Source: Haematobacter massiliensis (GTDB lineage Bacteria > Pseudomonadota > Alphaproteobacteria > Rhodobacterales > Rhodobacteraceae). Taken from it: DNA of 43,441 nucleotides. The stretch lies in NCBI RefSeq assembly GCF_000740795.1, contig NZ_JGYG01000020.1, positions 1 through 43,441 of the forward strand, read 5' to 3'. The notes under the pieces were generated by a model. It was not told the origin of the DNA. It saw only the letters and a list, made by a program, of their open reading frames with translations, and did not search any database. Positions 1 to 9,304 of this stretch are shown here, piece by piece. How positions within the stretch are numbered: the stretch's first letter is position 1; each line of letters starts with the position of its first letter. The translations under genes were made by a program, and so were the position numbers.

Positions 1-1
1 G

Positions 2-307
2 GTTCCGACACCGAACGTCTCTGTCGTGGACCTGGTGTTCGAGGCGGCGCGGGACACGACGGCGGAGGAGATCAACGCGGCGATCCGCCAGGCGGCGGCG
101 GGGCGGCTGGCGGGGATCCTCGGCTTCACGGAGGAGGCGAACGTCTCCTCCGACTTCAACCACGACCCCCGCTCCTCGGTGTTTCACATGGACCAGACCA
201 GAGTGATGGAGGGCCGGCTCTGCCGCATCCTCTCCTGGTACGACAACGAATGGGGCTTCTCCAACCGAATGGCAGATACCGCCGCCGCTATCGGACGGCT
301 GATCTAG
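2..307 (+). CDS. gap: Glyceraldehyde-3-phosphate dehydrogenase, C-terminal part (cut by window edge)
   Basis: C-terminal end of the NAD(P)-dependent enzyme that interconverts 1,3-bisphosphoglycerate and glyceraldehyde 3-phosphate. The frame is open from base 2, so the gene continues upstream of the window. The visible 101 residues begin with the family motif VPTPNVSVVDL and end with the signature SWYDNEWGFSNRM. The active-site Cys and NAD-binding domain are outside. It lies 12 bases before cbbA in the same direction, so in this context it is the Calvin-cycle copy (cbbG). A start at the GTG at base 26 would be inside the conserved motif and is not real. Confidence 0.93.
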   Translation, partial: VPTPNVSVVDLVFEAARDTTAEEINAAIRQAAAGRLAGILGFTEEANVSSDFNHDPRSSVFHMDQTRVMEGRLCRILSWYDNEWGFSNRMADTAAAIGRLI

Positions 308-319
308 GGAGGACTACGG

Positions 320-1399
320 ATGGCACTCATCACACTCAGGCAGCTTCTTGACCACGCCGCGGAACGCGGCTACGGCGTGCCGGCCTTCAATATCAACAAC
401 ATGGAGCAGGGCCTCGCGATCATGGAGGCGGCCCGCGCGGTGGACGCGCCCGTCATCATCCAGGCGAGCCGGGGCGCGCGGAGCTATGCCAACGACATCA
501 TGCTGGCCAAGATGATCGAGGCGCTGGCCGAGATCTATCCAGAGATCCCGCTCTGCATGCACCAGGACCACGGCAACAACGAAGCCACCTGCATGACCGC
601 CATCCGGCACGGCTTCACCTCCGTCATGATGGACGGCTCGCTGAAGGCCGACGCCAAGACGCCCGCCGACTACGACTACAACGTGACCATCACGGAGCGT
701 GTCTCCCGCATGGCGCATTGGGTCGGCGCCAGCGTGGAGGGGGAACTGGGTGTGCTCGGGTCGCTGGAAACCGGCGAGGGGGAGGCGGAGGACGGGCATG
801 GCGTGGAGGGCAGGATCGACCACGCGCTGCTGCTGACCGACCCCGATCAGGCCGTGGACTTCGTGGCCCGGACCGGGGTGGACGCGCTGGCCATCGCCTG
901 CGGCACCAGCCATGGGGCTTACAAGTTCTCGCGCAAGCCGGATGGCGACATCCTCGCGATGAAGGTGATCGAGGAGATCCACTCCCGCCTGCCGAACACG
1001 CATCTGGTGATGCACGGCTCCTCCAGCGTGCCGCAGGAGTTGCAGGACATCATCAACGAAAATGGCGGTGAGATGCCCCAGACCTTCGGCGTGCCGGTGG
1101 AGGAGATCGTGCGCGGCATCCGCCACGGCGTGCGGAAGGTCAACATCGACACCGATTGCCGCATGGCGATGACCTCTGAATTCCGGCGCATCGCCAAGGC
1201 CAACCCGCGGGAATTCGATCCGCGCAAGTTCCTGAAGCCCGCCATGGACAGCATGGCGAAGCTCTGCCGCGATCGCTTCGAAGCCTTCGGCACTGCCGGG
1301 AATGCTTCGAGGATCAGGGTGATCCCGCTCGACGACATGGCGAAGCGCTATGCCTCCGGCACGCTCTCGCCCGCCACTTCCACCGCCAAGGCTGCCTGA
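320..1399 (+). CDS. cbbA: Fructose-bisphosphate aldolase class II, Calvin-cycle subtype
   Basis: Zinc-dependent aldolase that condenses glyceraldehyde 3-phosphate and dihydroxyacetone phosphate, and in the Calvin cycle can also make sedoheptulose bisphosphate. The 359 residues contain the class II landmarks: [13 protein letters not shown] near residue 18, the catalytic Asp and zinc His in HQDHGNN (D83, H84), EGELG near 140-144, and the later zinc His residues in GTSHGAYK (H198) and MHGSSS (H232). The phosphate-binding [13 protein letters not shown] segment follows. The ATG has a good GGAGG ribosome site about 8 bases upstream. It sits between gap and cbbL with spacers of 12 bases, which indicates one operon. 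Length and motifs are normal for the family. Confidence 0.97.
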   Translation: MALITLRQLLDHAAERGYGVPAFNINNMEQGLAIMEAARAVDAPVIIQASRGARSYANDIMLAKMIEALAEIYPEIPLCMHQDHGNNEATCMTAIRHGFTSVMMDGSLKADAKTPADYDYNVTITERVSRMAHWVGASVEGELGVLGSLETGEGEAEDGHGVEGRIDHALLLTDPDQAVDFVARTGVDALAIACGTSHGAYKFSRKPDGDILAMKVIEEIHSRLPNTHLVMHGSSSVPQELQDIINENGGEMPQTFGVPVEEIVRGIRHGVRKVNIDTDCRMAMTSEFRRIAKANPREFDPRKFLKPAMDSMAKLCRDRFEAFGTAGNASRIRVIPLDDMAKRYASGTLSPATSTAKAA

Positions 1400-2866
<1,467 letters not shown>

Positions 2867-2944
2867 CGGCAGGCCGGACGCGCGCGGGCCGCTTTCCCCC
2901 GTTCCCTTGCGGGGAGCCGGTGCGGCAGACCGATCCCCCCATCC

Positions 2945-2959
2945 GGCGGAGTCTCCGCC
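2945..2959 (+). other. GC-rich stem-loop in the cbbL-cbbS spacer
   Basis: GGCGGA and TCCGCC form a 6-bp stem around a 3-base loop, about 30 bases before the cbbS start. No T-run follows, so it is not a classical terminator. It could protect the cbbL 3' end or be a processing point. The fold is read by eye only. Confidence 0.35.
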
Positions 2960-2988
2960 CCCTTCATAATACCTCACAGGAGGCAAAG

Positions 2989-3384
2989 ATGCGTATCACC
3001 CAAGGCTGCTTTTCTTTCCTGCCCGACCTGACGGACGAGCAGATCACCGCACAGGTGGAATATTGCCTGTCCCGGGGCTGGGCCATCGGTGTCGAATACA
3101 CGGACGAACCGCACCCCCGGAATACCTATTGGGAGATGTGGGGCAATCCGATGTTCGACCTGCGGGACGCCAAGGGCGTGATGATGGAGCTGGACGAATG
3201 CCGCAAGGCATTCCCGGACAGCTACATCCGCCTGAATGCTTTCGACAGCACACGCGGGTTCGAGACGGTCACGATGAGCTTCATCGTCAACCGTCCGAAA
3301 GTGGAGCCGCGGATCCGCATGGTGCGGACCGAGGTGGACGGTCGGTCCATCCGCTACACCCATGAGGTCGTCCGCCACGGGTGA
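2989..3384 (+). CDS. cbbS: RuBisCO small subunit
   Basis: Small subunit of form I RuBisCO, 131 residues. The start [19 protein letters not shown] and the segments [10 protein letters not shown] and [11 protein letters not shown] are typical of red-type small subunits. The length, longer than the 100-110 residues common in proteobacterial green-type subunits, agrees with the C-terminal hairpin extension known for red-type enzymes (roughly residues 100-131 here). The ATG is preceded by CAGGAGGC, a strong ribosome site. An open frame runs upstream from 2761 into cbbL, but that part is a shadow of cbbL. The gene is followed by an 81-base spacer and cbbX. Confidence 0.97.
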   Translation: MRITQGCFSFLPDLTDEQITAQVEYCLSRGWAIGVEYTDEPHPRNTYWEMWGNPMFDLRDAKGVMMELDECRKAFPDSYIRLNAFDSTRGFETVTMSFIVNRPKVEPRIRMVRTEVDGRSIRYTHEVVRHG

Positions 3385-3416
3385 CCTCTGCGTTCCTCCG
3401 GCCTCTCTCTCATCAT

Positions 3417-3433
3417 CCCCTCCGGCCGGGGGG
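3417..3433 (+). other. GC-rich stem-loop in the cbbS-cbbX spacer
   Basis: CCCC and GGGG flank an inner CC-GGCC-GG with one bulged T, giving about six base pairs. It lies between cbbS and cbbX, with no T-run. Like the stem in the cbbL-cbbS spacer it may mark a processing or attenuation point that lowers cbbX relative to RuBisCO. Seen by eye, not folded. Confidence 0.3.
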
Positions 3434-3465
3434 ACGCCCGATTCCCGGCAAACGGAGAAATCACC

Positions 3466-4371
3466 ATGAATGCCGACACGCCGCTGACCGTCGATCTTGC
3501 CGCCGAATACGAAAGCTCTGGCGTCCGCGAAGTGCTGGACGAGCTGGACCGGGAACTTATCGGACTCGCGCCCGTGAAGGAGCGCATCCGGGAAACCGCG
3601 GCGCTGCTGCTGGTGGACCGTGCGCGCCGCCAGATGGGATTGACCCAGGAAACGCCGACGCTGCACATGTCCTTCACCGGCAATCCGGGGACGGGCAAGA
3701 CCACCGTGGCGATGAAGATGGCAGGTCTGCTGCATCGGCTGGGCTATGTGCGCAAGGGGCACCTCGTCTCCGTCACGCGGGATGACCTTGTGGGCCAGTA
3801 TATCGGCCACACCGCGCCCAAGACCAAGGAAGTGCTGAAGAAGGCCATGGGCGGCGTGCTGTTCATCGACGAGGCCTATTACCTCTATCGCCCGGACAAC
3901 GAGCGCGATTACGGGCAGGAGGCGATCGAGATCCTGTTGCAGGTGATGGAGAACAACCGCGATGATCTTGTCGTCATCCTCGCGGGTTATGCTGATCGGA
4001 TGGACAGGTTCTTCCAGTCGAACCCCGGCTTCCGCTCCCGCATCGCGCATCACATCGAATTCCCGGACTACACCGATGGGGAGCTGCATCGCATCGCCGA
4101 TCACATGCTGGAGGATCAGAGCTACACGCTGACGGAGGAGGCGTCGCGGGTGCTGGCCGATTACATCGCACTCCGGCGCCAGCAGCCGCATTTCGCCAAT
4201 GCCCGCTCCATTCGCAATGCGCTGGATCGAGCACGGCTCCGGCAGGCCAACCGGCTGTTCACCACCTCCACAGGCCCGGTGGACGCCGCGACCCTGAGCC
4301 GGATCGAGGCCGAGGACATCAATGTCAGCCGCGTCTTCAGGGGCGGGCTGAAGATCGGGGCGGAGACATGA
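3466..4371 (+). CDS. cbbX: Red-type RuBisCO activase CbbX (AAA+)
   Basis: AAA+ ATPase that remodels inhibited red-type RuBisCO by pulling on the large-subunit C-terminus. The 301 residues show Walker [10 protein letters not shown] (72-80), the pore-loop motif QYIGHTA (about 111-117, the Tyr-Ile-Gly pore loop of characterised CbbX), Walker B VLFIDEA (131-137) and an arginine-finger region NPGFRSR near 186-192. ATG preceded by ACGGAGAAA. It overlaps rpe by four bases (ATGA), so translation of the two is probably coupled. Its presence confirms that the RuBisCO is red-type. Confidence 0.97.
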   Translation: MNADTPLTVDLAAEYESSGVREVLDELDRELIGLAPVKERIRETAALLLVDRARRQMGLTQETPTLHMSFTGNPGTGKTTVAMKMAGLLHRLGYVRKGHLVSVTRDDLVGQYIGHTAPKTKEVLKKAMGGVLFIDEAYYLYRPDNERDYGQEAIEILLQVMENNRDDLVVILAGYADRMDRFFQSNPGFRSRIAHHIEFPDYTDGELHRIADHMLEDQSYTLTEEASRVLADYIALRRQQPHFANARSIRNALDRARLRQANRLFTTSTGPVDAATLSRIEAEDINVSRVFRGGLKIGAET

Positions 4372-5087
4372 GCACCTTCGACAGACGCATTCGTATCGCG
4401 CCCTCCATCCTCGCGGCTGATTTTGCGGATTTCGGACGAGAGTGTGAGGCGATAGAGGAACAGGGCGCCGATTGGGTCCATGTTGACGTGATGGACGGGC
4501 ATTTCGTGCCCAACCTGACCTTCGGACCCCAGCTTTGCACGGCGATCCGGCCGCATATCCGGGGCGTCATGGATGTCCACCTGATGATCGCTCCGGTCGA
4601 CAGCTATATCGACGCCTTCGCGGCCGCCGGGGCCGATATCCTGACGGCCCATCTCGAGGCCGGCCCGCATATCCACCGCACGCTGCAGGCGATACGCGGC
4701 GCCGGAATGCGCCCCGGGCTGGCGCTCAATCCGGGAACGCCGGTGGAGGCTGCGGCCCCGCTGCTCGACATGATCGAGCTGGTCTGCGTGATGACCGTCA
4801 ACCCCGGCTTCGGCGGTCAGAAATTCATTGCGAGCCAGGTGGATCAGGTACGCAGGCTCCGCGCCCTGATCGGCGACAGGCCGGTGCATATCGAGATCGA
4901 CGGCGGCGTGATCCCGGAGACAGCGCCCCTTGTCGCAGCGGCGGGGGCGGATGTGCTCGTCGCCGGCTCGGCAGTGTTCAACGGCGGATCGGTGGCCGAT
5001 CCCGCCCCCTACGGCAACAATATCCGGGCCATACGTGCCGCCGCCGAAGCGGCGGTTCCGCGCAGAAGGGAGGAAGCCCATGCCTGA
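4368..5087 (+). CDS. rpe: Ribulose-phosphate 3-epimerase
   Basis: TIM-barrel enzyme that interconverts xylulose 5-phosphate and ribulose 5-phosphate in the regeneration phase of the Calvin cycle (cbbE role). The 239-residue protein has [11 protein letters not shown] near the start, the metal and catalytic segment [12 protein letters not shown] (38-49), [12 protein letters not shown] in the middle and IEIDGGV followed by [12 protein letters not shown], all signature parts of the family. ATG overlaps the cbbX stop and its own 3' end overlaps cbbY by eight bases. Length is slightly above the usual 220-225 because of a short charged C-terminal tail. Confidence 0.96.
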   Translation: MSTFDRRIRIAPSILAADFADFGRECEAIEEQGADWVHVDVMDGHFVPNLTFGPQLCTAIRPHIRGVMDVHLMIAPVDSYIDAFAAAGADILTAHLEAGPHIHRTLQAIRGAGMRPGLALNPGTPVEAAAPLLDMIELVCVMTVNPGFGGQKFIASQVDQVRRLRALIGDRPVHIEIDGGVIPETAPLVAAAGADVLVAGSAVFNGGSVADPAPYGNNIRAIRAAAEAAVPRRREEAHA

Positions 5088-5799
5088 ACATCGCTGGCCG
5101 CGCGCGCTCATCTTCGATGTGGATGGAACGCTGGCGGAGACGGAGGCTCTCCATCTCGCCGCGTTCAACGAGACCTTCGCCGCCCGTGGCCTGCCATGGC
5201 GCTGGTCCCGTGAACAGTATCGCGACCTGCTGACGACAACCGGCGGCAAGGAGCGCATTTCCCGCTTTCTGGAGGAGCTTGGCGAGACGCCGGACGATTG
5301 GCCTGTGGCCGCGCTTCACGCCGAAAAGACGCGCCGGTTCGGCCTGCTGCTGGCGCGGGGCATACCGCTTCGCCCCGGGATCGCCGCACTTGTGGCGGAG
5401 GCGCGTGGGGCAGGTTGCCTTCTGGGCGTCGCGACAACCACGACGCCTGCGAATGTGGAGGCGCTTTGCCGTGCGGCTTTCGGCGTGGGCGCGGGGGACG
5501 TGTTCGACGCCGTGGCGGCGGGGGACATGGTGCGGGCCAAGAAACCTGCGCCCGATGTCTATCGTCTGGCGCTCTCCATGCTCGGCGTCGCGCCGGGAGA
5601 GGCGGTGGCGTTCGAGGATTCGCGCAATGGTGTTCTTTCGGCGCGGCAGGCAGGCATTCCCGTGGTGCTTTCGCAGGGGATATTCACGCAAGGGGAGGCC
5701 GCGGAAAATCCAACGTTGCAGCTGTCCTGCTTCTCTGATCTGGGTGGGCTGACGGGCCTTCGGACAAGGCTGGGCAGAAGAACCTGGGTGGCTGCATGA
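5080..5799 (+). CDS. cbbY: Xylulose-1,5-bisphosphate phosphatase CbbY (HAD family)
   Basis: HAD hydrolase. Known CbbY proteins dephosphorylate xylulose-1,5-bisphosphate, a RuBisCO misfire product that inhibits the enzyme once CbbX has released it. The 239 residues carry the nucleophile motif FDVDGTLAETE (D13 nucleophile, D15 acid/base), a helical cap, ATTTTPANV as motif II, KKPAPDVY as motif III and FEDSRNGVLSA as motif IV. I choose the ATG at 5080, eight bases inside rpe, because AAGGGAGGAAG stands just upstream and the protein then begins right before the HAD motif. The frame is open much further upstream, but that is rpe shadow. Overlaps gph by ATGA. Confidence 0.93.
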   Translation: MPEHRWPRALIFDVDGTLAETEALHLAAFNETFAARGLPWRWSREQYRDLLTTTGGKERISRFLEELGETPDDWPVAALHAEKTRRFGLLLARGIPLRPGIAALVAEARGAGCLLGVATTTTPANVEALCRAAFGVGAGDVFDAVAAGDMVRAKKPAPDVYRLALSMLGVAPGEAVAFEDSRNGVLSARQAGIPVVLSQGIFTQGEAAENPTLQLSCFSDLGGLTGLRTRLGRRTWVAA

Positions 5800-6446
5800 T
5801 TGTTGTCTTCGACCTCGATGGCACGCTGATCGACAGTGCTGCCGACATTCATGCCGCCGTGAACCATGTGCTGACGGAGAACGGCTTGCCGCCGCTGCCA
5901 CTGACGGCCGTGCGCAGTTTCATCGGTGAGGGGACGCGCGTGCTCATGCAGCGGGTGATCGCCGCGGTTGGTGGGGATCCGGCGCTCCTGGAGCAGTGGC
6001 ACGCGTCCTTCCTTGCTGAATACGAGCGTAATCCGGCAGTCCGCACCACCGTCTTTCCGGGGGTCAGGGAGGCGCTTGGCCAGCTGCGCGGCCGCGGCGC
6101 ACGGCTCGGTCTCTGCACCAACAAGCCTGCGCGTGCGACAGGCCTGTTGCTCGAAGCGCTCGACCTTGCGGTCTTCGAGCAGGTGACGGCGGGCGACACG
6201 CTGGCCGAGCGCAAGCCATCCCCGCTTCCCGTGCTCCATACCATCGACCTGCTTGGCGGTGGCGAGGCGGTGTTCATCGGTGACAGCGAGATAGATGCCC
6301 GCGCGGCGCAGGCGGGTGAGATCCCGTTCGGTATCTTTACCGGCGGTTATGCGCGGGAGGATCTGGACATGTTCCCCTCCCGTTTCCGCTTCTCCGACTG
6401 GAGCGAACTACCCGCGCTCGTCGATCCCGCAGCATCCCCCGCCTGA
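5796..6446 (+). CDS. gph: Phosphoglycolate phosphatase
   Basis: HAD phosphatase predicted to hydrolyse 2-phosphoglycolate, the product of the RuBisCO oxygenase reaction (cbbZ role). The 216 residues contain FDLDGTLIDSA (nucleophile D6, D8), CTNKPA as motif II, ERKPSPLPVLH as motif III and FIGDSEIDARAA as motif IV. Substrate assignment rests on family resemblance and on its place at the end of the cbb operon, coupled to cbbY by ATGA. A general HAD phosphatase is the alternative. Confidence 0.9.
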   Translation: MIVVFDLDGTLIDSAADIHAAVNHVLTENGLPPLPLTAVRSFIGEGTRVLMQRVIAAVGGDPALLEQWHASFLAEYERNPAVRTTVFPGVREALGQLRGRGARLGLCTNKPARATGLLLEALDLAVFEQVTAGDTLAERKPSPLPVLHTIDLLGGGEAVFIGDSEIDARAAQAGEIPFGIFTGGYAREDLDMFPSRFRFSDWSELPALVDPAASPA

Positions 6447-6561
6447 ACAAGGCATTTCGTTCAGACCTCGGGCCTGCCGCCCTCTCAGGGTGGGACGCTT
6501 TTGCCACTGGACCCTGCGCGCACCTCCGGGAATGGTGGCCCGGGCAAGCAGGGAGGGGCCG

Positions 6562-7515
6562 ATGGCGAACCGATCAATGACAGGACGCGCCGGCGGGGTC
6601 TGCGCGGTGCTGCTGCTTCTCGGCGGCCCCGTGGCGGCGCTGGATCTTGCAGTCGTCACCTCGCAGAATGCCGGAAAGGTCACCATCCTCGATCTGCAGA
6701 GCGGGGCCGCCCGTAGCACATTGGACGTGCCGGGCGATCCGGTGTCGGTGGCAGTGGACGGGCGCAGCGCCCGCGCCTTTGTCGTCGCAGTGAAATCCCG
6801 CATGCTGCATGTCATCGGCCTGGACGGGCGAGAGATCATGCGTCACCCGTTGCCCGGCGCGCCCTTCGGCATCGCCTATGATCCGATCTCGCGCCACGTG
6901 TTCGTCACCGACTGGGAAGGCCGCGCGCATGAGGTGGACCCTGCGACCGGGGCAGTGGTGCGGAGCTTCGAGACAGGCGCCAATCCCTCCGGCATCGCTG
7001 TCTCGGAGGATGGACATCTGCTCGCCGTAACGGATCGCGATTCCGATGCGCTGAGCCTGTTCGATCTCGGCTCGGGGGCGGTGGTGGAGCGGATTCCCGT
7101 CGGCCATCATCCCTTCGGCGTGACACTGTGGGAGGGACGGGCCTATGTGGCCGATGTGCTCGACAACAGCGTGACGGTGGTCGATCTGGGACGCCGTGCC
7201 GTGGTGGGCAAGGTGGAAACCGGGGAGCGACCCTATGCCGTGGCTTTTGCCGCTGGTCGGGGGTTCGTGACGGACCAATATGGCGGCACGCTCACCGTCT
7301 TTGATCCCGCGACGCTGGCGGTGACGGGTCAGGTGATGGTCGGAGACTATCCCGAGGGAATTTCCGTGGCTGCCGATGGGCACACGCTCTTTGTTGCCAA
7401 CTGGCTCAGCGACAGCGTAATGCGCATCAATGGCCAGACCCTGACCGTGGAGCAGGAGATTGCCATGCCGTCCGGGCCCCGCGCCTTCGGTTCCTTCATC
7501 GCCGATACGAACTGA
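6562..7515 (+). CDS. Periplasmic YVTN-family beta-propeller protein
   Basis: Predicted exported seven-bladed type propeller of 317 residues. The N-terminus (MANRSMTGRAGG, a hydrophobic stretch, then GGPVAALDLA) looks like a Sec signal peptide cleaved near residue 30. The rest is a run of about 40-residue repeats of the form 'V...DL/DPATGAVV...F..G..P.GIAVS.DG..LAVT', the YVTN/YncE pattern. No catalytic residues can be named. The ATG at 6562 is chosen because GGGAGGG lies just upstream and the signal peptide then starts properly. The frame is open further upstream only as a gph shadow. It stands 115 bases after gph in the same direction, so it may be a last operon gene or have its own promoter. 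It ends two bases from the convergent flavoenzyme gene. Confidence 0.82.
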   Translation: MANRSMTGRAGGVCAVLLLLGGPVAALDLAVVTSQNAGKVTILDLQSGAARSTLDVPGDPVSVAVDGRSARAFVVAVKSRMLHVIGLDGREIMRHPLPGAPFGIAYDPISRHVFVTDWEGRAHEVDPATGAVVRSFETGANPSGIAVSEDGHLLAVTDRDSDALSLFDLGSGAVVERIPVGHHPFGVTLWEGRAYVADVLDNSVTVVDLGRRAVVGKVETGERPYAVAFAAGRGFVTDQYGGTLTVFDPATLAVTGQVMVGDYPEGISVAADGHTLFVANWLSDSVMRINGQTLTVEQEIAMPSGPRAFGSFIADTN

Positions 7516-7517
7516 CT

Positions 7518-8597
7518 TCAGAACCGCGCGGGCGAGAGGGCGGCGACGGCGGCCGCATCGAGTTCCGGCGCCGTGCCTCCCGCAAGATCTGCGGCGAGGC
7601 GGCTGGCGGCGGGGCTTGTCTGGAAGCCGTAGCCGCCCTGTCCCGCCTGCCAGAAGAAATCCGGCACATGCGGGTCGAAACCGATGACCAGCACCCTGTC
7701 CGGCGCGAAGGTCCGCAGCCCCGCCCAGCTCGATTCAAGCCGTGTCACGGGAGCGGTCACCATTTCCTCGTAGCGCGCCAGTCCTTCGGCCAGCACCATG
7801 TCGTCGGGATAGGCGTCGTGCGGCTCGGCCGGGTCTTCATCGGCGGGGGAGACGATGAGCTTGCCCGCATCGGGTTTGGCATACCATGTCTCGCCCGCGC
7901 CGAAGATCATCGGCCATCCGCTGACATCATGGCCGCCGGGCGCGGGAATGCGCGCCATGGAGCGGCGATAGGGCGTGAAGCCGAGCGGCGCGACACCGGC
8001 CATCGTCGCCACCCTGTCCACCCATGCCCCGGCCGCGTTGACGAGGATTCGCCCCGACCAGCCCCGCGCGCCCGACTGCACGTCCCACCCGCCACCGGAG
8101 CGCCTGCGGATCGTATCGACCGGCGCGCCCGTGACGATCAGCGCGCCATTGCCCCGCGCCTCCCGCGCAAAGGCCTGCACCAGCCGGTCGGTGTCTATGT
8201 CGCGCGCCCCATCGCCCACCGCGACATGGGCAACCGTTTCGGGGTTCAGGATGGGGACGCGGGCGCGGGCTTCCTCCATCGTGACGGGAGAAAGATGCAT
8301 CTGCGCGGCATCGGTGTGGAACACATCCTCCTCGCCTGCGCGCGCGACGATCATCACTCCCCGGGGCGTGGTGAGTTCGCGCGCCGGGTCGAAGTGGTAA
8401 TCCTTGCTTGCGCGGTTCAGCGCCACGACAGCCGGAGCACCATAACCCTCCTCATAGAGGGCGGCTGAGCGGCCGGAGGCGTGATAGGCCAGATGCGGCT
8501 CCGCCTCCAGCACGATGACCCGCCCCAGATAGGAAAGCCGCGCCGCAGCCGAGATGCCGGCGATCCCGCCGCCGATGATAAGGAAATCGCTGTCCAT
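7518..8597 (-). CDS. FAD-dependent D-amino-acid dehydrogenase, D-arginine-dehydrogenase-like
   Basis: DAO-family flavoprotein of 359 residues, probably oxidising a D-amino acid and passing electrons to the membrane or a quinone. The start carries the dinucleotide motif DFLIIGGGIAGISAA (4-18) and an acidic end of strand 2 (VLEAE). The segment YHASGRSAALYEEGYG, then DIDTDRLVQAF, LVNAAGAWVD, WYAKPDAG, SWAGLRTFAPD and FFWQAGQGGYGFQTS closely follow the pattern of Pseudomonas D-arginine dehydrogenase (DauA) as I remember it. The active-site His of that enzyme (H48) appears to be Leu here (L47), so the substrate may differ. It lies 39 bases after the TetR gene in the same direction and converges with the propeller gene. 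No strong ribosome site is visible before the ATG. Confidence 0.82.
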   Translation of the reverse strand: MDSDFLIIGGGIAGISAAARLSYLGRVIVLEAEPHLAYHASGRSAALYEEGYGAPAVVALNRASKDYHFDPARELTTPRGVMIVARAGEEDVFHTDAAQMHLSPVTMEEARARVPILNPETVAHVAVGDGARDIDTDRLVQAFAREARGNGALIVTGAPVDTIRRRSGGGWDVQSGARGWSGRILVNAAGAWVDRVATMAGVAPLGFTPYRRSMARIPAPGGHDVSGWPMIFGAGETWYAKPDAGKLIVSPADEDPAEPHDAYPDDMVLAEGLARYEEMVTAPVTRLESSWAGLRTFAPDRVLVIGFDPHVPDFFWQAGQGGYGFQTSPAASRLAADLAGGTAPELDAAAVAALSPARF

Positions 8598-8636
8598 TCG
8601 TTTGTCATGCCATGCCGGGGCAGGCCGGGGAAGGGG

Positions 8637-9185
8637 TCAGGTGAGCTTCGCGCTCATCCGCTCCAGCACGTCCCGCGCTTTCTCTCGCGGGAAGAGGTCG
8701 AGGCCCAGAAACTCCGCCATCCAGATGCCCTGCACGGCCAGGAAGATCGTGGTCGCCCGCTCGGGGTCGGCGGAATTCGCCCGGAGCCGTTCCAGAAGGT
8801 CGCGCCCGTAGCGCCGCGCGGGGTCAAGGATCGCGGGATTTTCCGCCGCAGCGGCAAGCATACCACTGGCCGGAGGCGCACCATCACCAAGGCGGTGAAG
8901 CATTTCGGCCAGATAGGCCCGGAGCAGTCCATCCGCCGCGTCAAGCCCCGGACGCGCGGAGATATCGGCGTCGAAACGGCTCAGATGCGATGACACCACC
9001 GCTTCCAGCAAACGGGTCTTCGACGGGAAATGGTAAAGCAGGCCGCCCTTTGACACGCCCGCGCATTCCGCCACGGCCTCAAGCGACATCTTGCGCGCGC
9101 CCTGCTTCCGCACGACCGCCTCCGCAGCATAAAGAATTCGCTCTCTCGCAGTGTCTCGCAGGCGGTTCAGGCGCAATCCCTCCAC
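8637..9185 (-). CDS. TetR/AcrR-family transcriptional repressor
   Basis: One-component regulator. An N-terminal helix-turn-helix (ARERILYAAEAVV, then SLEAVAECAGVSKGGLLYHFPSKTRLL) is followed by a helical ligand domain with LFPREKARDVLERM near the end, about 182 residues. The open frame extends to a TTG at 9215, but that codon is inside the 30-bp operator. I therefore prefer the GTG at 9185, just outside it. A TTG at 9176 with GGAGGG directly before it is another choice. The gene is divergent from the RND efflux genes, so it most likely represses them and itself. It is also upstream of the flavoenzyme gene and could be co-transcribed with it. Confidence 0.85.
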   Translation of the reverse strand: MEGLRLNRLRDTARERILYAAEAVVRKQGARKMSLEAVAECAGVSKGGLLYHFPSKTRLLEAVVSSHLSRFDADISARPGLDAADGLLRAYLAEMLHRLGDGAPPASGMLAAAAENPAILDPARRYGRDLLERLRANSADPERATTIFLAVQGIWMAEFLGLDLFPREKARDVLERMSAKLT

Positions 9186-9215
9186 TTGACAGAACCGTCT
9201 GGACGGTACAGTCAA
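9186..9215. promoter_or_regulatory. Palindromic operator between tetR and RND efflux genes
   Basis: Two 15-base half sites, TTGACAGAACCGTCT and, on the other strand, TTGACTGTACCGTCC, match at 12 of 15 positions around a centre at 9200/9201. The core ACCGTC-TG-GACGGT is the form expected for a TetR-family site. Each half begins with a -35-like TTGAC, so both divergent promoters may lie inside the repeat. Good -10 hexamers are not obvious. Confidence 0.75.
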
Positions 9216-9304
9216 AACGTGGTCGTTTTCAACACTATGTGATAGGGTCGACCGCGTTGGCCCGACCCGGAATCGGGCAGGGCCCGGTGCCGGAAGGGGT
9301 CCGT

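Noticed and set aside
4930-5799. Longer CbbY start at 4930
   Set aside because: The added residues come from the rpe gene in another frame. The 5080 ATG has a good ribosome site and the normal HAD N-terminus.
8637-9215. TetR start at the TTG at 9215
   Set aside because: It would put the start codon inside the operator and adds residues not expected in the family. A GTG at 9185 is preferred, though not proved.
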